Assembly (NCBI RefSeq): GCF_900105415.1
Contig: NZ_FNSM01000001.1
Location: forward strand, 3,138,501-3,202,500
Origin: Streptomyces sp. TLI_105
Lineage (GTDB): Bacteria > Actinomycetota > Actinomycetes > Streptomycetales > Streptomycetaceae
DNA length: 64,000 nucleotides
Reading direction: 5' to 3'
The notes below the pieces were generated by a model that did no database searches, was not told the origin of the DNA, and was given only the letters and a program-made list of their open reading frames with translations. How positions within the stretch are numbered: the first letter of the stretch is position 1; the number at the start of each line of letters is the position of its first letter. Positions 52,507 to 61,155 of the stretch are shown here, piece by piece. Both the position numbers and the translations under genes were made by a program.

Positions 52507-53186
52507 CACATGTCCTTCTGCGTACGCGGACGTGATTGCGTCACACCGCCGGGGGCCACGGGCCCCGGTGCGCGGCCGCGTTGCGGAGGGACGCCGTCCA
52601 GGGGGACGACGGTTCCCGGACCGTCGCCCTGCCCGCCGTCGGCCCCGAGGAGTTCGGCGAGCTTCTTGAGTCCCCGGTGCGCGGCGGTGCGCACGGCGCC
52701 GGGGCGTTTGCCCAGGGTGTCGGCGGCGCTCTTGGCGTCGAGGCCGACGACGACGCGCAGGACGACGGCCTCGGCCTGGTCCTGCGGGAGCTGGGCGATC
52801 AGCTGCATGGTGTCGCCGGTGGAGAGGGCCTCCAGGGCCTCGCCGGCCGTGTCGGAGTCGGCGGGCTTGTCGGCGAGTTCGGTCTCGTCGGCGCCCACGG
52901 CGGGGCGGCGGCCGCGCATCCGGACGTGGTCGAGGGCGCGGTTGCGGGCGATCCGGGCCGCCCAGCCGCGGAACCGGTCCGCGTCGCCGTCGAAGCGGTC
53001 GAGGTCGCGGGCTATCTGGAGCCAGGCCTCGGAGGCGACGTCCTCGGCGTCCGCGTCGCCCACCAGTGTGCGTATGTAGCCGAGCAACCGGGGATGCACG
53101 GCGCGGTACACAGTACGGAAGGCGTCCTCGTCCCCGTCCTGCGCAGCGAGCACCGCGGCCGTCAGCTCCGCGTCGTCCCCCAGCAC
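52506..53186 (-). CDS. ECF-type RNA polymerase sigma factor
   Basis: The 226-residue factor has region 2 (about 20-95: FRTVYRAVHPRLLGYIRTLVGDADAEDVASEAWLQI, RIARNRALDHVR) and region 4 (about 130-185: LIAQLPQDQAEAVVLRVVVGLDAKSAADTLGKRPGAVRTAAHRGLKKL). The Pro/Gly-rich C-terminal tail is unusual. It is translationally coupled to the membrane protein that probably restrains it. GTG (53186) is the best available start, though the ribosome binding site is poorly placed. Confidence 0.88.
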   Translation of the reverse strand: MLGDDAELTAAVLAAQDGDEDAFRTVYRAVHPRLLGYIRTLVGDADAEDVASEAWLQIARDLDRFDGDADRFRGWAARIARNRALDHVRMRGRRPAVGADETELADKPADSDTAGEALEALSTGDTMQLIAQLPQDQAEAVVLRVVVGLDAKSAADTLGKRPGAVRTAAHRGLKKLAELLGADGGQGDGPGTVVPLDGVPPQRGRAPGPVAPGGVTQSRPRTQKDM

Positions 53187-53389
53187 TCCCCTAAACCCTG
53201 TTCGTCGGTAGCGTGGTCGCGCCCCGCGTCATCGCGGCTGGTCATCACCGCCACGCCGGCTCGCGCACCTGCACGCTACGTGGTGCCGCGGTGTCCCGTC
53301 CACGCGGTCCGGGGTCTTTGTGCAACTTGCAACCTCTGGGCGCCCCGAGAGGGTGTGACAGAAAACGCACGCCCGGCGCTGATAGGAGT

Positions 53390-53460
53390 ACGGAGCCGTG
53401 CTGCGGCTCCGTGGACGACGACCGGGGCCTCTCCTGTGGGGGGTGGCGGCCCCGGTCGTC
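53390..53460 (+). ncRNA. Tandem hairpins, candidate small RNA 3' end
   Basis: Two adjacent stem-loops, ACGGAGCCG/CGGCTCCGT (53390-53412) and a 13-bp GACGACCGGGGCC/GGCCCCGGTCGTC (53417-53460), are followed by TCCCTTTTCCCTCCTT. No + strand protein gene ends here, because upstream genes run leftward. They may therefore close a short + strand RNA starting in 53187-53390. A GTGACA...TGATAG pair upstream is a possible promoter. A 57-codon GTG frame overlaps but lies on the hairpins. Confidence 0.35.
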
Positions 53461-53579
53461 TCCCTTTTCCCTCCTTGCTTCTCACTCTTTCGCGCGACCT
53501 TTCGCCTCCCGGGGCGCAGTACGCCCTTCGGGTGTCAACCTAAGGTTGCCTCGCGGCGAATCCAATGGTCATGAACGTC

Positions 53580-53612
53580 CTGCCCGCCCTCCTGGAGCAC
53601 GAGGGCGGGCAG
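53580..53612 (-). terminator. Hairpin downstream of the leftward hypothetical gene
   Basis: A perfect 12-bp stem CTGCCCGCCCTC / GAGGGCGGGCAG with a 9-nt loop lies 104 bp past the stop of the gene at 53716. The 529 bp from 53187 to 53715 hold this hairpin, the tandem hairpins to its left and no convincing gene. Confidence 0.5.
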
Positions 53613-53715
53613 GGCGCGCTGAGCGGGCTCGGCCCGGACCAGGCCACGGCGGAGCGGGCGATCGCCGAGACGATCGCCCCGGTCGCGGTCCAGGCGTCGG
53701 GGGTCCGAGTGGCGG

Positions 53716-54276
53716 TCAGGCGGTACGGGCCCGGCGGGAGACCACCGCGCGCAGCACACGGCCGCCCTCGACGGAGAGTTCGCGCGCCCGGCGCAGGCCG
53801 GTCGGGCCGTGGGCGGCCGTTTCGAGGACGGCCAGCTGACGGCGGAGCTCCCCGGCGAGCAGCGGGCCCGCGCCGTCCGCGTCCCCGGCCCGGCAGCGCT
53901 CGACGAGCCCCTCGGGCACTTCGGCCGCGTCGTACCGCCCGTGCAGGGCGAGCGCCGCGGCGGAGCAGTCGCCGGCCCAGGCGCGCAGGGCCTCGGCGGT
54001 CCAGGCCGCCGGGGCCTCGGCGAGCATGCGGCGTACGGCCTCGGCGTCCTCCGTACCGTCGACGTCGAGGTCGACGCGGGCCTTGGCGACGGCCTCGCCC
54101 CACGCGCCTCCGTCGCCGCGCGCGACGGCCGCCCACACGGGGCGCAGGGCGTCGGCCCGGTCGGGGGCGAGCAGCGGCAGACAGCGGTCGAGGCAGGCGA
54201 GTCCGGCCGCGGCCAGCCCTCGCTCGTCGGCCCCGTCGATCAGTTCCAGCAGGCTCCGGCCGTTCCCCGACGTCAT
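53716..54276 (-). CDS. Hypothetical Ala/Arg/Leu-rich cytoplasmic protein
   Basis: The 186-residue protein is predicted to be almost entirely helical, without signal peptide or membrane segment. It has GADERGLAAAGLACLDRCLPLLAPDRADALRPVW and a C-terminal basic stretch (ELSVEGGRVLRAVVSRRARTA). Third-position GC supports coding on this strand. I do not recognise the family and see no functional clue in the flanking genes. Confidence 0.65.
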   Translation of the reverse strand: MTSGNGRSLLELIDGADERGLAAAGLACLDRCLPLLAPDRADALRPVWAAVARGDGGAWGEAVAKARVDLDVDGTEDAEAVRRMLAEAPAAWTAEALRAWAGDCSAAALALHGRYDAAEVPEGLVERCRAGDADGAGPLLAGELRRQLAVLETAAHGPTGLRRARELSVEGGRVLRAVVSRRARTA

Positions 54277-54303
54277 GGACGCCTCCTCGCCACCCGATGC
54301 GGA

Positions 54304-54324
54304 CGCAGTACTTCCACTACTGCG
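54304..54324 (-). terminator. Short hairpin between DUF4328-type gene and hypothetical gene
   Basis: CGCAGTA-7 nt-TACTGCG lies 19 bp past the stop of the leftward DUF4328-type gene; a weak terminator or part of the next promoter. Confidence 0.4.
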
Positions 54325-54342
54325 CCGGGGGGCGCTTTTTCG

Positions 54343-54975
54343 TCACTGCGCGGCCGGAATCATGCCAGTGGCCTTGGCGTGCTGCATAGAGGTCAGACGC
54401 CGGACGAGGAGGACGGCGAGGACGGCGGCGGCGACGTTGAGGCCGTAGCCCACCAGGGACCAGGCCGTCGCGGTGTCATAGGCCTCGACGGTTTCGGCGT
54501 TCTTGTACAGCCGCCCGGCGATCGAGTCCGTGACGTTGCCGACGACGAAGCACACCCACCAGCTGTTGAGCAGCGTCAGCTCCCCCTTGGCGTCGGGGGC
54601 GTACGGTGCCCAGCGACTGGCCCGCCAGATGTCGGCCGCGATCACCCGCGGGATCCAGAGGTTGCCGATCGGCACGAACCAGCCGCCGATCGCCCAGCCG
54701 GGCTTCCGGCCCTGCAGATCACCGGCCCAGACCTCGGCGTTGTTCCGCAGCCGGTGGAACCAGACGATGAAGACGACGATGGTCGCCAGGTGCACCAGGC
54801 CCGCCGTGGCGTAGGCCCCGTCGACCGGCCCGACCGCGAAGTCGGAGTAGTACGGGTCGTCGGCCACCAGATCGTGGCCTTCGATCCCGGCGAGCAGGAC
54901 GTCGAAGAAGATGTTGCCCGCGAGCAGGGCCACGACGGCCCGCGAGAGGCCGATCGGGTTCTTGAGCGTGCGCAT
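54343..54975 (-). CDS. DUF4328-type membrane protein
   Basis: The 210-residue protein has four to five membrane helices: about 10-30, 55-78, 100-120, 135-155 and 175-195. The DUF4328 features are visible: FIVWFHRLRNNAEVW, KPGWAIGGWFVPIGNLWIPRVIAADIWRAS and LLNSWWVCFVVGN. Function unknown. ATG (54975) is preferred over an upstream in-frame start because the first helix begins just after it. Confidence 0.78.
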   Translation of the reverse strand: MRTLKNPIGLSRAVVALLAGNIFFDVLLAGIEGHDLVADDPYYSDFAVGPVDGAYATAGLVHLATIVVFIVWFHRLRNNAEVWAGDLQGRKPGWAIGGWFVPIGNLWIPRVIAADIWRASRWAPYAPDAKGELTLLNSWWVCFVVGNVTDSIAGRLYKNAETVEAYDTATAWSLVGYGLNVAAAVLAVLLVRRLTSMQHAKATGMIPAAQ

Positions 54976-55069
54976 GTGGTGGGTTCCCCCCAAAGGAACA
55001 CGCGGCGCCCACTCGGCCGCCGCCGGGGGAACGTACGCGATCCGGACCGATCGCGTCCACGACAAAAGA

Positions 55070-56704
55070 TCAGCGCACCTTCGACGCCAGCGCCTTGAAC
55101 TGCGCCCAGGTCGGCGCCGGTGGCCTGGGGTCCCAGACCTTCTGGGCCAGGGCCGCGAGCGGCAGGCGGATGCCGTCCGCCACCTGGGCCGGTGTCTGCG
55201 CCCGTGACAGGTCGCACCAGACCGCGAGCCGGCCGCCGAGGATCTGGGGGTCGTACCGCGCCGGCACGGGGGTGGAGCCGCGCAGGACGCGGGGGGTCCA
55301 CTGCTCGTAGATCCGGCGGCCGGTGGGGTACGGGAACTTATTGGGCTCGCCCAGGATGTAGTAGAGGTAGTCGTCGTTGAGGTTGACCAGCTTGCGGCCC
55401 GCGCTCAGGTACGAGACGGGCAGCCGGGCGCCGATCTCGCGGCCCGTCCAGTACTCGACCTCGAGGTCCTTGTCCGGGCCCACCACCCCGCCCGTGAAGA
55501 AGCCGTCGTTCCAGGCCTTGAGGGTCTTGCCGGTGGGCCGGACGACGGCCGCGCGGTCGTTGAGCCAGCCGGTGGCGAGGTCCTGGACGCGGCCGGAGGG
55601 CCCGTACTTCGCGACCGCGGCCCGCGCCAGCTTCGGGTAGCTCGCCTCCGGGTTCTTGGACATCAGGGCGACGTACTCGTCGCCGCCGAGGTGCCAGTAC
55701 GCCCCGGGGAAGAGCCCGGTGTACTCGCGCAGCAGCTCGTCGACGATCTTCGCCGCCTCCGGGTTCGAGATGTCGACGGTCCCGCGCGGGGTCCGGCCGC
55801 TCGCGCTGACGAGCTGGAGGCCGGGGTGGGCGGCGATGACGGCGCCGAGGTGTCCCGGCGAGTCGATCTCGGGGATCACCGTGACGTGGCGGCTCGCGGC
55901 GAGGGCGAGGATCCGGCGGACCTCGGCCTTGGTGAGGTGCTCGGCCGAGACGACCTCGGGGTGGCCGGCGGACTCGATCCGGAAGCCCTGGTCGTCGGAG
56001 AAGTGCAGCCCGAGCTGGTTGAGCTTCAGGTCGCCCATCTCGCGGATGCGGTCCTCGATCCAGGCGGCGGTGAAGTGCTTGCGGGCGATGTCGAGCATGA
56101 GTCCGCGCTGCGGCTTCGCGGGCCGGTCGGTGACGGTCCCCTCGGGCATGGCGCCGGTGGCCTTCACCGACTGCTTGAGGGTGCGGGTGCCGTAGAAGAC
56201 CCCGGCCTCGTCGGGGCCTGCGATCCGGACGCGGCCGCCCGTGACCGTCAGGGTGTACGACTCGGGGGCGCCCGTCCCGCCGAGGGCCAGTTCGACGTCC
56301 CCGGGCGCGGCCGCGGCGGCGCCGCGGTACGGGATGCCGAGCTCCCCGGCGAGCAGCCGCCCCTCGTCGGCGAGGGCCCCGCTGTTGGCGGCGAGGACGA
56401 CCCCGCCCGTGGGTGCGGGCTTCCAGCCGGGGCCGCGGGCGGCCTCGTGGGCGCGGACGGCGGGGACGGTGCGGGGCGCGGTGGAGAGGGGGTGGTTCTT
56501 CGTGGGGGTGGGGGTGGGCGTCGGCTTGGGGCCGGGCGGCGCGGCGCTCGTGGGTGCGGCGCTCGCGGACGCGCCCGTGGCGGCCGGGCCGGAGGGCGGA
56601 CCGGCCGGAGAACCGTTCGAGCAGGCCGCCACGGTGGCCAGCGCCACCGCGGTCGTCAGAAGGGCGGGGGCCCGACGAGGCCCTCGGAGGGAGTACCGCA
56701 TCAT
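55070..56704 (-). CDS. GH20 beta-N-acetylhexosaminidase lipoprotein
   Basis: The 544-residue extracellular enzyme has lipobox VAAC, a Pro/Thr/Ala linker (about 30-75), a GH20 N-terminal domain (about 90-190) and the catalytic barrel. The barrel shows RGLMLDIARKHF, LKLNQLGLHFSDDQGFRIES, IPEIDSPGH, and the catalytic Asp-Glu pair in WHLGGDEYV. It removes terminal GlcNAc/GalNAc, for example from chitin oligomers. GGAGGA precedes the first of two consecutive ATGs. No DasR site (ACTGGTCTAGACCAGT-like) is visible in its promoter. Confidence 0.9.
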   Translation of the reverse strand: MMRYSLRGPRRAPALLTTAVALATVAACSNGSPAGPPSGPAATGASASAAPTSAAPPGPKPTPTPTPTKNHPLSTAPRTVPAVRAHEAARGPGWKPAPTGGVVLAANSGALADEGRLLAGELGIPYRGAAAAAPGDVELALGGTGAPESYTLTVTGGRVRIAGPDEAGVFYGTRTLKQSVKATGAMPEGTVTDRPAKPQRGLMLDIARKHFTAAWIEDRIREMGDLKLNQLGLHFSDDQGFRIESAGHPEVVSAEHLTKAEVRRILALAASRHVTVIPEIDSPGHLGAVIAAHPGLQLVSASGRTPRGTVDISNPEAAKIVDELLREYTGLFPGAYWHLGGDEYVALMSKNPEASYPKLARAAVAKYGPSGRVQDLATGWLNDRAAVVRPTGKTLKAWNDGFFTGGVVGPDKDLEVEYWTGREIGARLPVSYLSAGRKLVNLNDDYLYYILGEPNKFPYPTGRRIYEQWTPRVLRGSTPVPARYDPQILGGRLAVWCDLSRAQTPAQVADGIRLPLAALAQKVWDPRPPAPTWAQFKALASKVR

Positions 56705-56836
56705 TCGGAATCCTCCCCCAAGGACGAGGGTCCGACCAGTCGGCGGGGCGGAAGCCGATCGTCCATCATCTGTTCCGAAACCCTCCCTTCCGGGTGAAAA
56801 TCGCGCATCCGTCGGACACTTCCCTCTTCCCGTCGA

Positions 56837-56842
56837 TAACGT
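56837..56842 (+). promoter_or_regulatory. -10 box of the OHCU-decarboxylase-like gene
   Basis: TAACGT is the only good -10 match in the divergent space. It puts the transcript start near 56849, downstream of possible GTG/TTG starts and upstream of the CTG chosen. Confidence 0.35.
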
Positions 56843-56886
56843 TGAGTCACGTCCACCCCACCCGTCCCGGAGTACCGGAGTCCACG

Positions 56887-57459
56887 CTGACCAGCGACAC
56901 CCACGCCCCCTGCCGGAAGCCGGGCGCCGCGGACACCCCTGCCATACCTGCCCAGCAGACCCGTTCCCGGCACACCGGCGGTCTCGTCGGCTTCAACGCG
57001 GCCTCGCCCGCCGAGGCGGTGGCGCTGCTGCTGTCCTGCTGCCACAGCACGCGCTGGGCCGAACGGGTGGCGGCCCACCGCCCGTACCCGACCGTGGACG
57101 CCCTGCTCGCCGCCGCCGACGAGGCCGGGTACGACCTCTCCCGCGCCGATCTCGACGAGGCCCTGGCCGCCGAGTCCTCCACGCCGCCCCATCCGGACGC
57201 CCCTCCGGCCGCCCGGACCGCGCTGCGGGCCGCTCACGCCGCGTACGAGAACAATTTCGGACACGCGTTCGTGATCAGCCTCGACGGAGTGCGCCCCGGG
57301 GAGCGGCTCGACCAGCTACTGGCCGGTATCCGGTCACGTCTCGGCAACGAAGCGGAGGAGGAGCGGGTGGTCGCCGCCGACGAGCTCCGCCGCCTCGCCC
57401 GCGCCCGACTGGCCTTCCGGGTGACCCAGGGGCTCACACCGCGACACTCCGGGCCGTGA
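56887..57459 (+). CDS. OHCU-decarboxylase-like protein (start uncertain, possibly CTG)
   Basis: The 190-residue protein has the fold signature of 2-oxo-4-hydroxy-4-carboxy-5-ureidoimidazoline decarboxylase (uric acid pathway): FNAASPAEAVALLLSCCHSTRWAERVAAHRPYPTVDALLAAADEA, and AYENNFGHAFVISLDG...RLGNEAEEERVVAADELRRLARARL. The catalytic HPRIG-type segment is not clear, so activity is doubtful. No ATG lies in frame. CTG (56887) has GGAG 6-7 nt upstream and lies downstream of the likely transcript start; in-frame GTG (56794) and TTG (56842) are alternatives. No uricase genes are nearby. Confidence 0.65.
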   Translation: MTSDTHAPCRKPGAADTPAIPAQQTRSRHTGGLVGFNAASPAEAVALLLSCCHSTRWAERVAAHRPYPTVDALLAAADEAGYDLSRADLDEALAAESSTPPHPDAPPAARTALRAAHAAYENNFGHAFVISLDGVRPGERLDQLLAGIRSRLGNEAEEERVVAADELRRLARARLAFRVTQGLTPRHSGP

Positions 57460-57559
57460 TTTCGTCCGCAATGCGGTGATTCCACCCTGTGCGATAGCCC
57501 GTCCGTGCCTGTTTGATCACACCGATGGACCCCGGGCGAGCGAACCGACAAGTCGTCGC

Positions 57560-57565
57560 TACGAT
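57560..57565 (+). promoter_or_regulatory. Possible -10 box of the sdh operon
   Basis: TACGAT about 87 nt before the sdhC start fits a -10 box; the -35 region is weak. The leader that follows is GC-rich and can form stems (CCGGGGCCGG, GAAGCCGGCCGACCCC). Confidence 0.35.
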
Positions 57566-57651
57566 GACCGGGGCCGGTGGACCGTACCCGGCCGGGTCAG
57601 ACCGACAGAGAAGCCGGCCGACCCCGATCCCCGCTCCCGGAGGGTTTTTCC

Positions 57652-58032
57652 GTGCCGGCTGGAACGCTGTACCGCGGCCGGGAAGGAATGTGGAGCTGGG
57701 TGGCTCATCGAGTCACCGGCGTCCTCATCTTCTTCTTCCTGTTCGTACACGTGCTGGACACCGCTCTCGTCCGCGTCTCCCCCGAGGCGTACGACGAGGT
57801 CGTCGCGACCTACAAGACGCCGATCGTCGCTCTCCTCGAGTACGGCCTCGTCGCTGCCATCCTCTTCCACGCGCTGAACGGCCTGCGGGTCATCGCCGTG
57901 GACTTCTGGTCCAAGGGCCCGCGCTACCAGAAGCAGATGCTCTGGACCGTCGTGGGCATCTGGGTCGTGCTGATGGCGGGCTCCCTGTACCCCGTCCTCG
58001 GCCACGCCGCACGTGAACTGTTCGGGAGCTGA
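57652..58032 (+). CDS. sdhC: Succinate dehydrogenase cytochrome b556 subunit
   Basis: The 126-residue membrane subunit has three helices and the SdhC signature start LYRGREGMWSWVAHRVTGVLIFFFLFVHVLDTAL, with His residues for heme and the quinone site, plus LFHALNGLRVIAVDFW. GTG (57652) follows a strong CCGGAGGG site at 8 nt. It is the first gene of sdhCDAB. Confidence 0.93.
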   Translation: MPAGTLYRGREGMWSWVAHRVTGVLIFFFLFVHVLDTALVRVSPEAYDEVVATYKTPIVALLEYGLVAAILFHALNGLRVIAVDFWSKGPRYQKQMLWTVVGIWVVLMAGSLYPVLGHAARELFGS

Positions 58033-58040
58033 CGCCAGAC

Positions 58041-58517
58041 ATGTCGACTGACACCACCTCCGCGATCGGACCCGTCGAGGGCGGCGCGCGCTACGACGCG
58101 GACAACCCCGCGCCGTACATCGAGGCCCCCCGCAAGCGCACGGGCAAGACCCCGCGCGCGACCCGCGGCAACTTCGAGATGGCCGCATGGCTCTTCATGC
58201 GCCTCTCCGGCGTGGTCCTCGTCGTCCTGGTCCTCGGCCACCTGCTGATCCAGCTCTTCCTGGACGGCGGCGTCACCAAGATCGGCTTCGCCTTCGTGGC
58301 CGGCCGCTGGGCGTCCCCGTTCTGGCAGGTCTGGGACCTGCTGATGCTCTGGCTCGCCATGCTGCACGGCGCCAACGGTCTCCGCACGGTCATCAACGAC
58401 TACGCGGAGCGGGCCAACACGCGCCTGTGGCTCAAGGGCCTGCTGTACACCGCCACGGTGTTCACCATCCTTCTGGGCACGCTGGTGATCTTCACCTTCG
58501 ACCCGAACATCCGCTAG
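58041..58517 (+). CDS. sdhD: Succinate dehydrogenase hydrophobic membrane anchor subunit
   Basis: The 158-residue protein has three helices after a 45-residue cytoplasmic tail. The conserved RLSGVVLVVLVLGHLLIQLF and MLHGANGLRTVINDYAER segments supply heme/quinone-site residues. The 8-bp gap to sdhC and 25-bp gap to sdhA indicate one transcript. Confidence 0.93.
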   Translation: MSTDTTSAIGPVEGGARYDADNPAPYIEAPRKRTGKTPRATRGNFEMAAWLFMRLSGVVLVVLVLGHLLIQLFLDGGVTKIGFAFVAGRWASPFWQVWDLLMLWLAMLHGANGLRTVINDYAERANTRLWLKGLLYTATVFTILLGTLVIFTFDPNIR

Positions 58518-58542
58518 GCACGGGGCTGAGGTAATCCACGTC

Positions 58543-60297
58543 ATGAAGATCCACAAGTACGACACCGTCATCGTCGGCGCCGGCGGCGCCGGCATGCGCG
58601 CCGCCATCGAGGCGACGAAGCGCAGCCGCACCGCCGTGCTGACGAAGCTCTACCCCACCCGCTCCCACACGGGCGCCGCGCAGGGCGGCATGGCCGCCGC
58701 GCTGGCGAACGTGGAGGAGGACAACTGGGAGTGGCACACCTTCGACACGGTCAAGGGCGGTGACTACCTGGTCGACCAGGACGCCGCCGAGATCCTGGCG
58801 AAGGAGGCCATCGACGCCGTCCTCGACCTGGAGAAGATGGGCCTGCCGTTCAACCGCACCCCGAACGGCACCATCGACCAGCGCCGCTTCGGCGGTCACT
58901 CCCGCAACCACGGCGAGGCCCCGGTCCGCCGGTCCTGCTACGCCGCGGACCGCACCGGCCACATGATCCTCCAGACGCTGTACCAGAACTGCGTCAAGGA
59001 GGGCGTGGAGTTCTTCAACGAGTTCTACGTCCTGGACCAGCTCCTGGTCGAGGAGGACGGCGTCAAGAAGTCGGCCGGTGTGGTCGCGTACGAGCTCGCC
59101 ACCGGCGAGATCCACGTGTTCCAGGCCAAGTCCGTCATCTACGCCTCCGGCGGCACCGGCAAGTTCTTCAAGGTGACCTCCAACGCGCACACCCTGACCG
59201 GTGACGGCCAGGCCGCCTGCTACCGCCGCGGCCTGCCCCTGGAGGACATGGAGTTCTTCCAGTTCCACCCGACGGGCATCTGGCGCATGGGCATCCTGCT
59301 GACGGAGGGCGCCCGCGGTGAGGGCGGCATCCTCCGCAACAAGGACGGCGAGCGCTTCATGGAGAAGTACGCGCCGGTCATGAAGGACCTCGCGTCCCGT
59401 GACGTCGTCTCCCGCTCCATCTACACGGAGATCCGTGAGGGCCGTGGCTGCGGTCCCGAGGGCGACCACGTCTACCTGGACCTGACGCACCTCCCGCCGG
59501 AGCAGCTCGACGCCAAGCTCCCGGACATCACCGAGTTCGCCCGTACGTACCTCGGCATCGAGCCGTACACGGACCCGATCCCGATCCAGCCCACCGCGCA
59601 CTACGCCATGGGCGGCATCCCGACCAACGTCGAGGGTGAGGTCCTCTCGGACAACACCACCGTCGTCCCGGGCCTGTACGCGGCCGGCGAGGTCGCCTGC
59701 GTGTCGGTGCACGGCGCCAACCGCCTCGGCACCAACTCGCTGCTCGACATCAACGTCTTCGGCAAGCGCTCCGGCATCGCCGCCGCCGAGTACTCCGCCA
59801 AGCACGACTTCGTCGAGCTGCCGGAGGCCCCCGAGGCCTTCGTCGTCGCCCAGATCGAGAAGCTCCGCAACTCCACGGGCAACGAGCGGGTCGCCGACCT
59901 GCGCCGTGAGCTCCAGGAGACGATGGACGCCAACGTGATGGTGTTCCGCACGGAGCAGACCATCAAGACGGCCGTCGAGAAGATCGCCGAGCTGCGCGAG
60001 CGCTACGAGAACGTGTCCATCCAGGACAAGGGCAAGCGCTTCAACACGGACCTCCTGGAGGCCATCGAGCTGGGCAACCTGCTCGAACTGGCCGAGGTCA
60101 TGGCCGTCTCGGCCCTGGCGCGCAAGGAGTCCCGCGGCGGTCACTACCGCGAGGACTACCCGAACCGCGACGACGTCAACTTCATGCGCCACACCATGGC
60201 GTACCGCGAGGTCGGCGAGGACGGCTCCGAGACCGTCCGTCTCGACTACAAGCCGGTCGTCCAGACCCGCTACCAGCCGATGGAGCGTAAGTACTGA
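58543..60297 (+). CDS. sdhA: Succinate dehydrogenase flavoprotein subunit
   Basis: This 584-residue subunit oxidises succinate to fumarate in the TCA cycle and electron transport. Features are GAGGAGMRAA (FAD), TRSHTGAAQGG with His42 for covalent FAD, FGGHSRNHGEA, FFQFHPTG, LTEGARGEGG with the catalytic Arg, AHYAMGG and HGANRLGTNSLLD. The start ATG has GGCTGAGGTAATCC upstream. The stop overlaps the sdhB start by one base (TGATG). Confidence 0.97.
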   Translation: MKIHKYDTVIVGAGGAGMRAAIEATKRSRTAVLTKLYPTRSHTGAAQGGMAAALANVEEDNWEWHTFDTVKGGDYLVDQDAAEILAKEAIDAVLDLEKMGLPFNRTPNGTIDQRRFGGHSRNHGEAPVRRSCYAADRTGHMILQTLYQNCVKEGVEFFNEFYVLDQLLVEEDGVKKSAGVVAYELATGEIHVFQAKSVIYASGGTGKFFKVTSNAHTLTGDGQAACYRRGLPLEDMEFFQFHPTGIWRMGILLTEGARGEGGILRNKDGERFMEKYAPVMKDLASRDVVSRSIYTEIREGRGCGPEGDHVYLDLTHLPPEQLDAKLPDITEFARTYLGIEPYTDPIPIQPTAHYAMGGIPTNVEGEVLSDNTTVVPGLYAAGEVACVSVHGANRLGTNSLLDINVFGKRSGIAAAEYSAKHDFVELPEAPEAFVVAQIEKLRNSTGNERVADLRRELQETMDANVMVFRTEQTIKTAVEKIAELRERYENVSIQDKGKRFNTDLLEAIELGNLLELAEVMAVSALARKESRGGHYREDYPNRDDVNFMRHTMAYREVGEDGSETVRLDYKPVVQTRYQPMERKY

Positions 60298-61055
60298 TGG
60301 CTACCCCCGTACTGGACAAGGTCGAGGCGGACTCCGCCGCCTCCCCGTACATCACGGTCACGATGCGGATCCGCCGCTTCAACCCCGAGGTGTCGGACGC
60401 CGCGGTCTGGGAGGACTTCCAGATCGAGATCGACCCGAAGGAGCGTGTGCTCGACGCCCTCCACAAGATCAAGTGGGACGTCGACGGCACGCTGACCTTC
60501 CGTCGCTCGTGCGCGCACGGCATCTGCGGCTCGGACGCGATGCGGATCAACGGCAAGAACAGGCTCGCCTGCAAGACGCTGATCAAGGACATCAACCCCG
60601 AGAAGCCGATCACGGTCGAGGCCATCAAGGGCCTGACGGTCCTGAAGGACCTGGTCGTGGACATGGAGCCGTTCTTCCAGGCGTACCGGGACGTCATGCC
60701 GTTCCTGGTCACCAAGGGGAACGAGCCGACGCGCGAGCGCCTGCAGTCCGCCGAGGACCGCGAGCGCTTCGACGACACCACCAAGTGCATCCTGTGCGCC
60801 GCGTGCACGTCGTCCTGCCCGGTCTTCTGGAACGACGGCCAGTACTTCGGTCCGGCCGCGATCGTCAACGCGCACCGCTTCATCTTCGACTCGCGTGACG
60901 AGGCGGGCGAGCAGCGCCTGGAGATCCTCAACGACAAGGACGGCGTGTGGCGCTGCCGCACGACGTTCAACTGCACGGACGCGTGCCCGCGTGGCATCGA
61001 GGTCACGAAGGCCATCCAGGAAGTGAAGCGCGCGCTGATCACGCGTCGCTTCTGA
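60297..61055 (+). CDS. sdhB: Succinate dehydrogenase iron-sulfur subunit
   Basis: The 252-residue subunit has the N-terminal [2Fe-2S] ligands in RRSCAHGICGSDAM and NRLACKT. The C-terminal ligands CILCAACTSSCP and CRTTFNCTDACPRGI hold the 4Fe-4S and 3Fe-4S clusters. It passes electrons from SdhA to the membrane quinone. Last gene of the operon, followed by a T-tailed hairpin. Confidence 0.97.
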   Translation: MATPVLDKVEADSAASPYITVTMRIRRFNPEVSDAAVWEDFQIEIDPKERVLDALHKIKWDVDGTLTFRRSCAHGICGSDAMRINGKNRLACKTLIKDINPEKPITVEAIKGLTVLKDLVVDMEPFFQAYRDVMPFLVTKGNEPTRERLQSAEDRERFDDTTKCILCAACTSSCPVFWNDGQYFGPAAIVNAHRFIFDSRDEAGEQRLEILNDKDGVWRCRTTFNCTDACPRGIEVTKAIQEVKRALITRRF

Positions 61056-61073
61056 CGCCCTGTTCGGCCGGGG

Positions 61074-61114
61074 AGCCCGCTTCTGTACGCTGCGGCGTGC
61101 AGGAGCGGGCTTTC
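61074..61114 (+). terminator. Terminator of sdhCDAB
   Basis: Stem AGCCCGCTTCTG / CAGGAGCGGGCT followed by TTCCC, 18 bp past the sdhB stop. Confidence 0.75.
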
Positions 61115-61155
61115 CCATTGCCGGGCTTTTCCAACGCACAGAGAATCGGGGACTG

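Noticed and set aside
53390..53460. 6C-type small RNA
   Set aside because: Only one loop carries six consecutive C (on the minus strand), whereas 6C RNA has two such hairpins; the T-rich end is on the + strand.
53537..53547. DmdR iron box
   Set aside because: AACCTAAGGTT is only part of the 19-bp consensus and no iron-related gene is adjacent; left as a note within another finding.
53397..53570. 57-codon GTG-started peptide
   Set aside because: It lies across the tandem hairpins and terminator-like T tract; coding support is poor.
53574..53715. Rightward gene starting MNVLPALLEHEGG
   Set aside because: After about 47 codons it becomes pure antisense of the leftward gene at 53716, and a hairpin lies at its start.
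56705..56886. DasR site for the hexosaminidase
   Set aside because: No ACTGGTCTAGACCAGT-like sequence found in the divergent space.
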